Origin: SAR202 cluster bacterium bin87
Lineage (GTDB): Bacteria > Chloroflexota > Dehalococcoidia > Lucifugimonadales > UBA3495
Length of the DNA: 64,000 nt
Reading direction: 5' to 3'
Assembly (NCBI GenBank): GCA_002238825.1
Contig: MPNC01000004.1
Location: forward strand, 255,241 to 319,240
This document shows, in pieces, positions 16,636 to 25,258 of the stretch. Positions within the stretch are counted from its first letter, which is position 1; each line of letters opens with the position of its first letter. A model generated the notes under the pieces. It did not search any database. It was given only the letters and a program-made list of their open reading frames with translations, and was not told the DNA's origin. Both the position numbers and the translations under genes were made by a program.

Positions 16636-17250
16636 TTATGGCCGCCGAGTCAAATCAAGCGGCACCGGGTCTCGCGAGTCGGCAATGGGTCGCCCAGGCG
16701 CCGGCGGCTCAAGAAAGGTGACACTGTCGTAAAAATCGTCCAGCGCTATAAATTTGCCGTTCTCTTCTGCCCACTCCCTCATTCGCCGATTACAACTGCG
16801 GCGCCAGGACAACACTTCAATACGCCAGCCTCGCTCGTGCATCAGTTCCATGTCGGCATGAAAGCCAACGCCGTCTTCATAACCGGCGCCGTCTCCGGTC
16901 AGCATCACCACAATGCCGGGATCACCGTTGTAACGAAATCCGTCGCGCAGCATCGCGGTTTGCAGTGTTTGGTCCACGCCTTGTTCGCCACCTTGCATTG
17001 CGCCCCTTTCCAGCAGCTGAACGGTCACGCCGGCGTTCGCCAATCGGTTCCAGACATAGCGCAGTTCCGGCGGAACGGAGCCGACGGCTAGGGCGCGCTC
17101 GATCTCCCTGCCTCCATGGGCCAGTTCCAGCAGATTGTGAAAGTGGATGCGAGTTCGATAACGGGCGGTTTCGCCTTCCCGCTCAATCGCCACTTGCTGC
17201 GCGCTAATGAAAATGTTGGAGTTGTCCCAGTAGATGAAAACATTTTCCAT
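16636..17250 (-). CDS. NYN-domain (PIN-like) protein
   Basis: 204 residues. Typical NYN/LabA-type PIN-fold acidic residues are visible: IYWDNSNIF (D9), VDQTLQTAM and VMLTGDGAGYEDG near the middle. These would form a metal-dependent RNase site. ATG 17250 was preferred; an upstream GTG at 17280 would add 10 residues. Most NYN proteins act on RNA in turnover or silencing. No partner gene is adjacent. Confidence 0.8.
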   Translation of the reverse strand: MENVFIYWDNSNIFISAQQVAIEREGETARYRTRIHFHNLLELAHGGREIERALAVGSVPPELRYVWNRLANAGVTVQLLERGAMQGGEQGVDQTLQTAMLRDGFRYNGDPGIVVMLTGDGAGYEDGVGFHADMELMHERGWRIEVLSWRRSCNRRMREWAEENGKFIALDDFYDSVTFLEPPAPGRPIADSRDPVPLDLTRRP

Positions 17251-17410
17251 TTCAAATTCAATCCTGCCTGTCGTTTTCACTGCAGTATTAATCCTACCAT
17301 CCGGATGCTCATCAACTCTTCAGACGGCACGGTCGAACGGTGGCATCGTAGCCTGTAGATCCAAATTCGGATTTCTACCAGTCTGAGACCCGGTTCGGCG
17401 CAAACGACGC

Positions 17411-17416
17411 TATAAT
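17411..17416 (+). promoter_or_regulatory. -10 box TATAAT for the CoA-transferase gene
   Basis: Perfect TATAAT within CGCTATAATG, 62 bases before the ATG at 17479. No clear -35. Confidence 0.5.
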
Positions 17417-17478
17417 GTCTCGCGTTGACCGCGCTGCGAAACATTCGCAAACCCCTGCCCCTGGAGGAAAAACCGGAC

Positions 17479-18675
17479 ATGAGACCCCTCGAAGGCATCA
17501 AGGTACTGGACCTTACCCGCGCGCTGGCTGGCCCATTCTGCGCCACCATGCTCGGCGACTACGGGGCCGACGTCATCAAAATCGAGCGGCCCGGCGCCGG
17601 CGACGACACCCGCGGCTGGGGCCCTCCCTTCATCGGCGAGGAATCCGCCTACTTCCTGTCGGTCAACCGCAACAAGCGCAGCCTCACCCTCAATCTGCGC
17701 GACGAGAAGGCCCAGCAGATCTTCCTCAAGCTGGCTGCCGACGCCGACGTGATCGTCGAAAACTTCACGCCCGACGTGATGTCCAACTTCAACCTCAGCT
17801 ACGAGGAAGTGAAGAAGATCAATCCCGGCATCGTCTACTGTTCCATATCCGGTTTTGGCGCCAGTGGACCCTATCGCGACCGGCCTGCCTATGATCAGAT
17901 CATGCAGGGCGTCAGCGGCCTGATGAGCATCACCGGCGACCTCGGCGGAGACCCCCAAAAGGTCGGCATCGCCGTGTCCGACATCGGCGCCGGCATGTGG
18001 GCCGCCTTCGCCGTCATGGCCGCCCTGTTCCACCGGAACTCCCCCGTTGGCAAGGGCGCCGGCCAGTACATCGACCTGTCCATGCTCGATGCCCAGGTCG
18101 CGTGGATGACCTACCAGGCCGGCTACTACTTCGCCACAGGCGACGCTCCCCAGCGGCTGGGCGCGGCCCATCCTACGTTGGTGCCCTACCAGGGATTCAA
18201 GGGCGGGGACGGCAAGTTCTTCAACGTCGCTGTCGGTTCCGAGCGCCTCTGGGACCGGTTCTGCCAGGGCATCAATCGCACGGACCTGAAAGACCACCCC
18301 GATTACGCCACCAACGGCGACCGCGTCAACCACCGCTCCGAGTTGGTTGCGCTTCTGGTGGAACACTTCCAGGCCAAGGATGCCGACGACTGGGTTGCCG
18401 ACCTGCAGGCCGTCAGCGTCCCCGCGGGTCCCATCAACGACCTGAAGGACGTTTTCAACGACCCGCAGGTGCAGCACCGTGAAATGCTCCTGGAAATGCC
18501 CCATCCGACCCTTGGCTCCATCCAGCAGACCGGCCTGCCCATAAAGTTCTCCGACACCCCCGGCGAACTGGAGAAGCATCCGCCGCTCCTGGGTGAGCAC
18601 AACCAACAGATCCTCAATGACCTGGGATATTCCGATTCCGACATTGACCAGATGGCGACCTCCGGCGTTATTTAG
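17479..18675 (+). CDS. CaiB/BaiF family (class III) CoA transferase
   Basis: 398 residues. It begins with the family signature LEGIKVLDLTRALAGPF and continues LGDYGADVIKIERP, both shared by class III CoA transferases. The catalytic aspartate that forms the aspartyl-CoA intermediate is most likely D168 in VSDIGAG. GGAGG lies upstream of ATG 17479. It moves CoA between carboxylic acids, and the acid pair is unknown. It heads a same-strand run with the SDR (18702) and the M24 peptidase (19566), suggesting one catabolic unit. Confidence 0.92.
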   Translation: MRPLEGIKVLDLTRALAGPFCATMLGDYGADVIKIERPGAGDDTRGWGPPFIGEESAYFLSVNRNKRSLTLNLRDEKAQQIFLKLAADADVIVENFTPDVMSNFNLSYEEVKKINPGIVYCSISGFGASGPYRDRPAYDQIMQGVSGLMSITGDLGGDPQKVGIAVSDIGAGMWAAFAVMAALFHRNSPVGKGAGQYIDLSMLDAQVAWMTYQAGYYFATGDAPQRLGAAHPTLVPYQGFKGGDGKFFNVAVGSERLWDRFCQGINRTDLKDHPDYATNGDRVNHRSELVALLVEHFQAKDADDWVADLQAVSVPAGPINDLKDVFNDPQVQHREMLLEMPHPTLGSIQQTGLPIKFSDTPGELEKHPPLLGEHNQQILNDLGYSDSDIDQMATSGVI

Positions 18676-18701
18676 GCGCTGGCAGTCAGTGAGGTAGTCA
18701 C

Positions 18702-19520
18702 ATGGACTTCGGACTCCAGGATACGGTTGCCCTGGTGGTGGACTCGCACCTTGCGATCGCCACGGCTACCGCCACCGCATTGGCCAAAGAGGGAGCGATC
18801 CTTTCGTTGACCGCGCCCGACAATTACCGGATGCGGCACGTCGAGATGGAAATCGCCCGCAAGCACATTCCCCAGGACCGGTTCCGCGCCGTCATCGCCG
18901 ACCTCGACCGGGAACAGGACATCCACCGCCTGGTGCGCGAGACCCTGCATCGCCAGGGCAACATCGGCGTCATGGTCACCACCGTGCAGGACCAGGGCAA
19001 CTCGATGGCCAGCGAGTTGGAGGACGAGCAGATCGAGCCCGCCCTGGCTCGCAACTTCATGTCCGCCGTACACCTGACCCGCGAGGTCCTGCCGCACATG
19101 CGGCGCTACGGCATGGGCCGCATCATAAACCTCGTCCCGTTCTCCGCCATGGAAGTGTCCCCGCGCAATACCCTGTCTTCCCTCAGCCTCGCCCCGGTGC
19201 TGGCGTATTTCAAGGGCCTGGCCTCCGAGTTGGCCCCGCACAACATCACCGTCAACAACGTAATCTACGCCGGCGTGCATTGCGAGGAAATCGACGATCC
19301 CGCGGGCGCCCCGGATCATGGAGCGTCGGATGGCGAAGCGGACGGGCAGGCCTGTGCCAATCCAGATCTCGAGGAAATCGCGGCCGAGGCTCCCATGAAA
19401 CGCATGGGCACTCCCAAGGAGATCGGCGACATCGTTTGCATGATCGCCTCGGACCAGGCGTCCTACCTCACCGGCGCGAACATCATCGTCGACGGCGGCA
19501 TTCACCACAACTACGCCTGA
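18702..19520 (+). CDS. Degenerate short-chain dehydrogenase/reductase-like protein
   Basis: 272 residues with an SDR fold outline: LVVDSHLAIATA at the dinucleotide loop, PHNITVNNV, and the C-terminal YLTGANIIVDGG. The TGxxxGIG glycines are replaced (VDSHLAIA). The Y-x3-K catalytic pair aligns with Ser and Leu in SLSLAPVLA. Around residues 205-222 the frame gives a low-quality acidic stretch (DHGASDGEADGQACANP). The +1 frame over the same bases encodes MERRMAKRTGRPVP, which is what SDRs normally have there, so two compensating indels are likely. The protein may be a pseudoenzyme or a damaged gene. It lies 26 bp after the CoA transferase. Confidence 0.75.
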   Translation: MDFGLQDTVALVVDSHLAIATATATALAKEGAILSLTAPDNYRMRHVEMEIARKHIPQDRFRAVIADLDREQDIHRLVRETLHRQGNIGVMVTTVQDQGNSMASELEDEQIEPALARNFMSAVHLTREVLPHMRRYGMGRIINLVPFSAMEVSPRNTLSSLSLAPVLAYFKGLASELAPHNITVNNVIYAGVHCEEIDDPAGAPDHGASDGEADGQACANPDLEEIAAEAPMKRMGTPKEIGDIVCMIASDQASYLTGANIIVDGGIHHNYA

Positions 19521-19565
19521 CGCCGGACGTCGCAACGCCTTCCCCTACAGCAGCAGGAGGCCCCA

Positions 19566-20756
19566 ATGGCCAACGCCAGGATGATTGATGACGCCCGAGA
19601 GTACCTGCAGGCGGAAAACCTCCCCGGCTGGCTCATCTACGACTACCTCGGCTGCAACCCGGTCCTGGCCCAGGTTGCCACGCCCTCCGGCCACGTTACC
19701 CGCCCCGTCTTCCTGTTCGTGCCCGTGGATGGCTCCGCCACGCTGCTCACCCACCACGTGGACGCCGGCAAGTTCGCGGACGCCGGGGACGGAACCGACC
19801 TGAAACAGGTGGTGTACAGCAGCCGAGTGACCCTGGAAAGCGCCCTGCAAAAGACGCTATCCGGCTGCGGCCGCGTGGCTATGGAATACTCACCGCGCAA
19901 CGGCCTGCCCCGCGTCTCACGGGTCGATGCCGGCACCGTCGAACTGGTTCGCAGCATGGGCGCTGACGTGGTGTCTTCCGCTGACCTGATGCAATATGCC
20001 ACCCAGCGCTGGTCACCTGAACAGTTGGCGGGGCACAAACGGGCCGCCGACAAGCTGGCCCGCATTGTCAACGAGGCCTTCGCCCGCATCGGCCAACGCC
20101 TCTCCGACGGCCCCACCGAGTTCGAGATCGCCGAGTTCATCCGCGCCCGCTTCCGCGAGGAGAGCCTGGTCACCGCCGACGGCCCCATCGTTTCCACCAA
20201 CGCCCATTGCTCAGACCCGCACTACGAACCCGCGGCGGAAGGCAGCAGCGTCATCGCGCCCGGCGACTGGGTCCTCATCGACCTCTGGGCCCGCGAGGAC
20301 ACGCCCGGCAGCGTCTACGCCGACATCACCTGGACCGCCTACGTCGGCGACAACCCGTCCGAAAGGCACCGGCAGATCTTCGACATCGTTCTCGGCGCCC
20401 GCGACGCCGCCCTGTCCTTCCTGCAGGACTCCTTCTCTCGCGGCGAGCCCATCCAGGGGTGGCAGGCCGACGATGTGGCCCGCACCTACATCGCCGACCA
20501 CGGCTTCGGTGACTACTTCACCCACCGCCTGGGTCATAGCATCTACCACACCGTCCACGGCGAGGGCGTAAACCTGGACAACTTCGAGACCCACGACACG
20601 CGGCGCGTCATCCCCGGCGTCGGGTTCTCCATCGAACCGGGCATCTACCTGCCCGAATTCGGCGTGCGCTCCGAGATCGACGCCTACATGAGCGAGGGCG
20701 GCCCCTACGCCTCGTCGCCCGTGCAGCGGGACATCGTGCTGATTACGGCCCCGTGA
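19566..20756 (+). CDS. M24 family metallopeptidase (Xaa-Pro aminopeptidase/creatinase-like)
   Basis: 396 residues: N-terminal creatinase-like domain, then a pita-bread catalytic domain. The five dinuclear-metal ligands can be placed: D about 239 (LIDLWA), D about 253 (ADITW), H about 323 (HRLGHSIYH), E about 356 (SIEPGIY) and E about 370 (RSEIDAY). All are intact, so it should be active as an aminopeptidase or a C-N hydrolase. AGGAGG precedes the ATG. It ends in a 14-bp convergent overlap with the YceI gene. Confidence 0.9.
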   Translation: MANARMIDDAREYLQAENLPGWLIYDYLGCNPVLAQVATPSGHVTRPVFLFVPVDGSATLLTHHVDAGKFADAGDGTDLKQVVYSSRVTLESALQKTLSGCGRVAMEYSPRNGLPRVSRVDAGTVELVRSMGADVVSSADLMQYATQRWSPEQLAGHKRAADKLARIVNEAFARIGQRLSDGPTEFEIAEFIRARFREESLVTADGPIVSTNAHCSDPHYEPAAEGSSVIAPGDWVLIDLWAREDTPGSVYADITWTAYVGDNPSERHRQIFDIVLGARDAALSFLQDSFSRGEPIQGWQADDVARTYIADHGFGDYFTHRLGHSIYHTVHGEGVNLDNFETHDTRRVIPGVGFSIEPGIYLPEFGVRSEIDAYMSEGGPYASSPVQRDIVLITAP

Positions 20757-21603
20757 TCGTCCCCGCGAAGTCCAGCTCCAGCAGGATTTCGTCCTCCACG
20801 CTCACCACGATCGCCACCCGGGGCTTGTCCATCCCGAAGTCCTCGAAGGTGAACGTCACGCTGGCAAAGCCGGTGACCGTCCCATCCCCAGGAAACTCGG
20901 CCATGGCGTCCCACCTGACCTCGCGGGTCTGATCCTTGACGGTGAGATTACCGGTGATGGTGAACTCCGCCGGCCCGCTGGCATCCGCAATCGACGCTGG
21001 CAAACCCACCACCGAAGTTGGCTGGAACACCACCTCCGGCCAGGTGTCCGTGAGCAGGGTGCGGTTGCGCACGTAGCCATCCCGCCGGTTGCTGTCCGTC
21101 CGCAGCGTCGCCGCCTGCACCGCGATGCGGCTCCCATCGGCGACCACGTTGCCGTCGTCATCGAACGCGATGCTGCCCGCCACGTCCATCGTCTCACCCG
21201 TGGCAATCTTGAAGCCCGTGCTGGCCAGCACTTCCTCCACCTTGTAACGGGCGATGGTGCCTTCGCTCAACGTGAAAACGGTGGCGCCGTCCGGTGCCGC
21301 CGTTTCCTGCGCCTGAGCTTCCGTCGGCGCCACCGTGGCAGTCATGGCTTCTGTGGGCGCAACCGTCGGTGCAGCCGCGGGCGCGGTCGTCGGCCCGGCG
21401 GTGGGGGCCGCAACGGTCGGTGCGGCGGTCGCGGCGGCAGGAGGAGCCTGCGTAGCTGCTACCGGCGCCGAGGTGGCGGGCGCGGCCGGAGCAGCCGGAG
21501 CGGCGGGCGGAGGTTCAGGAGCAGGGCCGCCACATGCGACCATCAGCACCGCCGCCATGAGCATCAGCGCGAGAAGAGCAGAGAAAGAGGGGAAAAAGCG
21601 CAT
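20743..21603 (-). CDS. YceI-domain lipoprotein with long Ala/Pro/Thr linker
   Basis: 286 residues. A signal peptide ends in lipobox VLMVAC with the lipidated C24. Residues about 27-100 are a low-complexity Ala/Pro/Thr linker, and residues about 108-286 form the YceI beta-barrel lipocalin-like domain (TLSEGTIARYKVEEVLA ... SVTFTFEDFGM). YceI proteins bind isoprenoid-type lipids. The protein is probably membrane-anchored outside the cell, with the linker acting as a spacer through the envelope. AGGAG lies upstream of the ATG. Confidence 0.88.
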   Translation of the reverse strand: MRFFPSFSALLALMLMAAVLMVACGGPAPEPPPAAPAAPAAPATSAPVAATQAPPAAATAAPTVAAPTAGPTTAPAAAPTVAPTEAMTATVAPTEAQAQETAAPDGATVFTLSEGTIARYKVEEVLASTGFKIATGETMDVAGSIAFDDDGNVVADGSRIAVQAATLRTDSNRRDGYVRNRTLLTDTWPEVVFQPTSVVGLPASIADASGPAEFTITGNLTVKDQTREVRWDAMAEFPGDGTVTGFASVTFTFEDFGMDKPRVAIVVSVEDEILLELDFAGTITGP

Positions 21604-21827
21604 CAGTACAAATCTCCTGGAGTTATGGGTGTCAGGGCATTTCAGTGATGGTAGCGTTGCAATTTAGATGGTTTGGTTTCCCAGCATTCCGGCGCAAGAA
21701 CAGTCTTCCCCGTACTGATACGTGGCCGGAATCCAGTAACCCCTCATATCTAAAAATCCTGTCCATCCCGTGCATCCATGCAAATGAACCACCTGAAACG
21801 GAACGCTACCTTCAGTGAGTCTAACAT

Positions 21828-21855
21828 TGCCCGCCTCCTGGGGCGGGGGTACAAT
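21828..21855 (+). promoter_or_regulatory. Sigma-70-type promoter for the monooxygenase at 21891
   Basis: TTGCCC (21828-21833) is separated by 16 bp from TACAAT (21850-21855), and the ATG follows 35 bases later. This is one of the few sites here with a recognisable -35. Confidence 0.55.
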
Positions 21856-21890
21856 CTCGCCAACATTCGTCACCAAGGGAGCAATCCATC

Positions 21891-23036
21891 ATGAAATTCG
21901 GCCTGGCCTACGAAATGCAGCGTCCGGAACTGGATGATCACGCCGTCATCGAGGAAACCATCGAGCAGGTCTGTTTGGCCGACGAGATGGGCTTCGATTA
22001 TGTCTGGTTCGTGGAGCACCATTTCCTCACCACCTTCAGCATGTCGCCCTGCCCCGAGGTGATCTTCGGCGCCCTCAGCCGCCTCACCAAGCGCATCCGC
22101 CTGGGCTTCGGCGTCGTCATCCTGCCTTACCATCATCCCGTTCGCGTCGCCGAGCGCGTGGCCATGGTAGACCACCTCACCAACGGCCGCGTTGACATGG
22201 GAACCGGCCGCAGCGCCGCTTACGAGCAGACCGGCATGGGCATCGACCCCCGCGACACCCGCGAGATGTGGGAGGAATCCCTCAGGATGATCCCCCAAAT
22301 CTGGGGCTCCGACTACTTCGAGTGGGAGGGCAGGTTCTGGAACGTCCCGCCGCGCCAGGTACTGCCCAAGCCCTACCAGCAGCCCCATCCGCCCATCTGG
22401 GTAGCGGCCCTTCAGCCGGCCACCTACGAGCTGGCCGCCCAGCGCGGCATCGGCGTCATGGCCCTGGGCGTCAGCGCGCCGTCTGTCCTCGAACCGCACA
22501 TCGCCGCCTACCGCGAAAACATCAAGAACGCCCAGCCTGTGGGCCAGTCCGTCAACAACCAGTGGCTCAGCTCGGTGTTCGGCCTCTGCGGGCCCGACAA
22601 CTCCGGCACCCGACAGCTCTGCGCCGACTCCCTCAAGACCTTCTTCGGCCCCGGCCGTCCCTACGTCCAGGATCAGAAGGATGTCTACGCCCGCCTGCTC
22701 GACCAGTGGGGCGGCATCCCCGAGCACCTGGAGCAGAACTTCTCCCGCTACGTCGACGTGCCGGCAGAAGGGGAAGCAGCGGACGGCGGTGTTGACCTGT
22801 CCGGCGGAACCGCCCTGGCCCAGAAGATCTGGGAAGAGTTTGACGCCGACACCCTGGCCGAGCGCGGCGTCATCGTCGCCGGCGATCCCGACAGCTGCAT
22901 CAGGTCCGCCAAACTCCACGAGGCCACCGGCGTCGACCAATTGCAGTTCCTCATGGCCACCGAAACCGTCGCCCACGACAAGGTCATGGAATCCATAGAA
23001 ATGTTCGGCAAGCACGTCTTTCCGGCGTTCAAGTAG
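21891..23036 (+). CDS. LLM class flavin-dependent oxidoreductase
   Basis: Luciferase-like monooxygenase fold, 381 residues. It has the typical MKFGLAYEMQ start and FDYVWFVEHHFLTTFSMSP (about 42-60), where the His and surrounding residues line the flavin/substrate site. LPYHHPVRVAERVAMVDHLTNGRVDMGTGRS is the central family block. GGGAGC precedes the ATG. It follows the CoA-transferase run and shares its strand, but is separated by the minus-strand YceI gene and has its own promoter. Substrate unknown. Confidence 0.88.
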   Translation: MKFGLAYEMQRPELDDHAVIEETIEQVCLADEMGFDYVWFVEHHFLTTFSMSPCPEVIFGALSRLTKRIRLGFGVVILPYHHPVRVAERVAMVDHLTNGRVDMGTGRSAAYEQTGMGIDPRDTREMWEESLRMIPQIWGSDYFEWEGRFWNVPPRQVLPKPYQQPHPPIWVAALQPATYELAAQRGIGVMALGVSAPSVLEPHIAAYRENIKNAQPVGQSVNNQWLSSVFGLCGPDNSGTRQLCADSLKTFFGPGRPYVQDQKDVYARLLDQWGGIPEHLEQNFSRYVDVPAEGEAADGGVDLSGGTALAQKIWEEFDADTLAERGVIVAGDPDSCIRSAKLHEATGVDQLQFLMATETVAHDKVMESIEMFGKHVFPAFK

Positions 23037-23137
23037 GTAGTCCGCGGACGCTGGCAACTGCGAAACGTGTGCTAACCTGAATCTACGCTCCCAGGGGCAT
23101 CGCTCCCGGGAGCCACTCCGCAGACAGGTAACCTCAA

Positions 23138-24031
23138 TTGACCGCGCCAATCCTTGATCTCGACCTCCCGCCCGAGCATCCGCTGCGGCAGATATTGGAC
23201 TTCATTACGGCCCACCCCGAGGTCCGTCAGCCAGTGCTGCGCGCCCTGCTCACGGAGGACTTTCTGGCGCTACCCGTTCAGGTACAGGAACTGTCCGGCC
23301 GAGTGGACGGCGTCGCTGGACAAGTTGAAGAACTGACCCATCGAGTGGACGGTGTCGCCGGACAAGTTGAAAAACTGACCCATCGAGTGGACGGTGTCGC
23401 CGGACAAGTTGAAAAACTGACCCATCGAGTGGACGGTGTCGCCGGACAGGTCGACGAACTCCGCGGGGACCTCGGCAGCTTCAAGGAAGAAACGCGCGAG
23501 CAGTTTCGAGCGGTGAACACTCGTATCGACGAGACCAACACGCGCATCGACGAAAGCGCTGATTCTGTTGTACGTAGGATGGAGGGTTCTTTGGGACGCT
23601 TCAGGGGAGAAACCTACGAAAAACGTTGCTTAGAAAAGATAGACGAACTCCTGGCGAACCACTTCGGTTACGCGCAACCCCTTGACCGGGAGCCAATAAA
23701 TCGCCAACTGGCTCAGGTCCGCCAGGATGGAACGATCAGTCGCCAGGAATACCTCGACGGTCGCAATGTGGATATCATCGCGCACGACGCATTTGCCTCC
23801 GACGGCGAACGTCGATGGGCAGTCGTCGAAGTATCAATCACGTTCAACCGCAATGACCTGGAGAACTCGGCGCGCCGTGCCGCCATCATTGCCCAGGTAT
23901 TCGGTGTACACACCCGAGCGTTCGTGGTCACCAACAGTCCATGGCCGGATGACGTCAACGCCATCGCGGAGCAGATGGGCGTCACCATAGTCCGCAGTCA
24001 TGATCCGGTATACGAGGCCCAGCCACTCTAA
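23138..24031 (+). CDS. Coiled-coil repeat protein with C-terminal PD-(D/E)XK-like nuclease domain
   Basis: 297 residues from TTG 23138 (AGGTAA just upstream). Residues about 55-108 contain 14-residue repeats of the form RVDGVAGQVEKLTH, giving a long rigid coiled coil that continues to about 145. The C-terminal domain (about 150-297) has NVDIIAHDAF followed by RWAVVEVSITF (D, then E-V-S in place of the usual E-x-K), typical of a restriction-like fold. The fold assignment is inference. Such coiled-coil nuclease-like proteins are common in cyanobacteria and Chloroflexota. Repeat number could vary between strains. Confidence 0.65.
   Translation: MTAPILDLDLPPEHPLRQILDFITAHPEVRQPVLRALLTEDFLALPVQVQELSGRVDGVAGQVEELTHRVDGVAGQVEKLTHRVDGVAGQVEKLTHRVDGVAGQVDELRGDLGSFKEETREQFRAVNTRIDETNTRIDESADSVVRRMEGSLGRFRGETYEKRCLEKIDELLANHFGYAQPLDREPINRQLAQVRQDGTISRQEYLDGRNVDIIAHDAFASDGERRWAVVEVSITFNRNDLENSARRAAIIAQVFGVHTRAFVVTNSPWPDDVNAIAEQMGVTIVRSHDPVYEAQPL
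23303..23460 (+). repeat. 42-bp in-frame tandem repeat
   Basis: Three full units and one partial 42-bp unit starting GTGGACGGTGTCGCCGGACA, each coding 14 residues of coiled coil. Units 2 and 3 are identical in DNA, which shows recent expansion. Confidence 0.9.
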
Positions 24032-24042
24032 CGCCAACTTTA

Positions 24043-24073
24043 GGGGCGACCGTTCTGGTCGCCCCCATTCTTT
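24043..24073. terminator. Bidirectional terminator between convergent genes
   Basis: Stem GGGGCGACC (24043-24051) with GGTCGCCCC (24057-24065), then CATTCTTT. It lies between the stops of the nuclease-like gene (+) and the monooxygenase (-). Confidence 0.75.
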
Positions 24074-24105
24074 GCCGTCGGTTGCGGATCAGGGCGTCAC
24101 GCCGT

Positions 24106-25191
24106 CTACCCCGTCAAATCACTCACCCGCGGCGACACCTCCTCGGCGATCAAGCGCAGGCAGTCCATCTCCCACTGGTGGTCGTCCGGGTCCTGCGTGA
24201 TGCACAGCAGATGTCCGAACCCGCCGACCTCGTCGTAGAGCTGCCGGATCCGCTGGGCGCACTCGTCCGGATCGCCCACGATCCAGATGTTCTCCATCAT
24301 GTAGTCAACGGTCAGGTCGTCGTCGCTCATGTTCGGGTCGATCTTGGTCGCCTGGATCAGGCCCGACCCCAGCCGGTTCGGCAGCTGGTGCTGCAGGTAG
24401 TTGCGTCCCAGAACCGCGTGGGCCCGCTCCCGCGCCTCTTCGCTGGTCTCGGCCACGAACACGTCCCGCCCGATGCGCCAGTCGGAGCGGCTGGCCTCCC
24501 GGCCGGCCTCAGCGGCGGCGTCCTCCACCGTGGTCCAGTGGTCCGCCAGGTACTTGGGGGCCAGGTTGCTGCTGCTCATGGGGATGTAGCCCTCGCGTCC
24601 GGCGACGCGGATGCTGCTGCTCCCGATGGACGTTGCGGCCACGCCGATGGGCGGGTGCGGCTGCTGCAGCGGCTTCATGTGCAGCCCGCGCTCCAGCACC
24701 GGGTCCAGTTCCGGCGCATCAATGTTAAAAAACTCTCCGTGATACGAGAACTGCCCTTCCGATGCCCACAGACTCAGCACGACGTCCAGCACCTCGGCCG
24801 CCCGCCGTCGCACGTCGTCGCCCTGGCTCGGGTCCATGCCGAACAGCTGCAGGTCGGTGGGGATCGCCCGGTGCCCGATGCCCCAGTACAGCCGCCCCCG
24901 CGTCAGGTGGTCCAGCATGGCGATGCGGTGCGCCAGCTCGATGGGGTTGTGGATGGGCAGCAGCGTCACGCCCGTGGCCAGCCGGATGTTCTCCGTCATG
25001 GCCGAAGCCTTGGCGATCAGCAAATCCGGGAACGGAGCGTTCTCCCAGCGCTCGGTGAGGTGCTCACCGATCCAGGCCTCGTGGAACCCCAGCCGGTCGG
25101 CCTCCTGCAGCAGGTCAAGGTCCCGGTCGTAGGAATCGGCATAGGAACGGTGCGGCGGATGCAAGGGCATCATGAACAGGCCGAATTGCAT
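24106..25191 (-). CDS. LLM class flavin-dependent oxidoreductase
   Basis: 361 residues, third luciferase-like monooxygenase of the window. It begins MQFGLFMMPLHPPHRSY and has FHEAWIGEHLTERWE (about 35-49), LLPIHNPIELAHRIAMLDHL, and a GIGHRAIPTD stretch in the flavin site region. It is closer to the enzyme at 3118 than to that at 21891 (shared EAWIGEH/EAWLGEH and IHNP/LHNP segments). AGGAGT precedes the ATG. Substrate unknown. Confidence 0.88.
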   Translation of the reverse strand: MQFGLFMMPLHPPHRSYADSYDRDLDLLQEADRLGFHEAWIGEHLTERWENAPFPDLLIAKASAMTENIRLATGVTLLPIHNPIELAHRIAMLDHLTRGRLYWGIGHRAIPTDLQLFGMDPSQGDDVRRRAAEVLDVVLSLWASEGQFSYHGEFFNIDAPELDPVLERGLHMKPLQQPHPPIGVAATSIGSSSIRVAGREGYIPMSSSNLAPKYLADHWTTVEDAAAEAGREASRSDWRIGRDVFVAETSEEARERAHAVLGRNYLQHQLPNRLGSGLIQATKIDPNMSDDDLTVDYMMENIWIVGDPDECAQRIRQLYDEVGGFGHLLCITQDPDDHQWEMDCLRLIAEEVSPRVSDLTG

Positions 25192-25258
25192 GAGTCAACT
25201 CCTTGGTTCGGTTGATGCCGCCAGAATAACCCACCGCGCTACAAGCGGCAAACGTACG

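Noticed and set aside
21664-21876. 70-codon minus-strand gene between YceI and the monooxygenase
   Set aside because: It overlaps the promoter of the plus-strand gene and part of a degenerate repeat, with no ribosome site or motif.
23303-23460. CRISPR-like direct repeats
   Set aside because: The 42-bp units are contiguous, without spacers, and in frame within a coding sequence.
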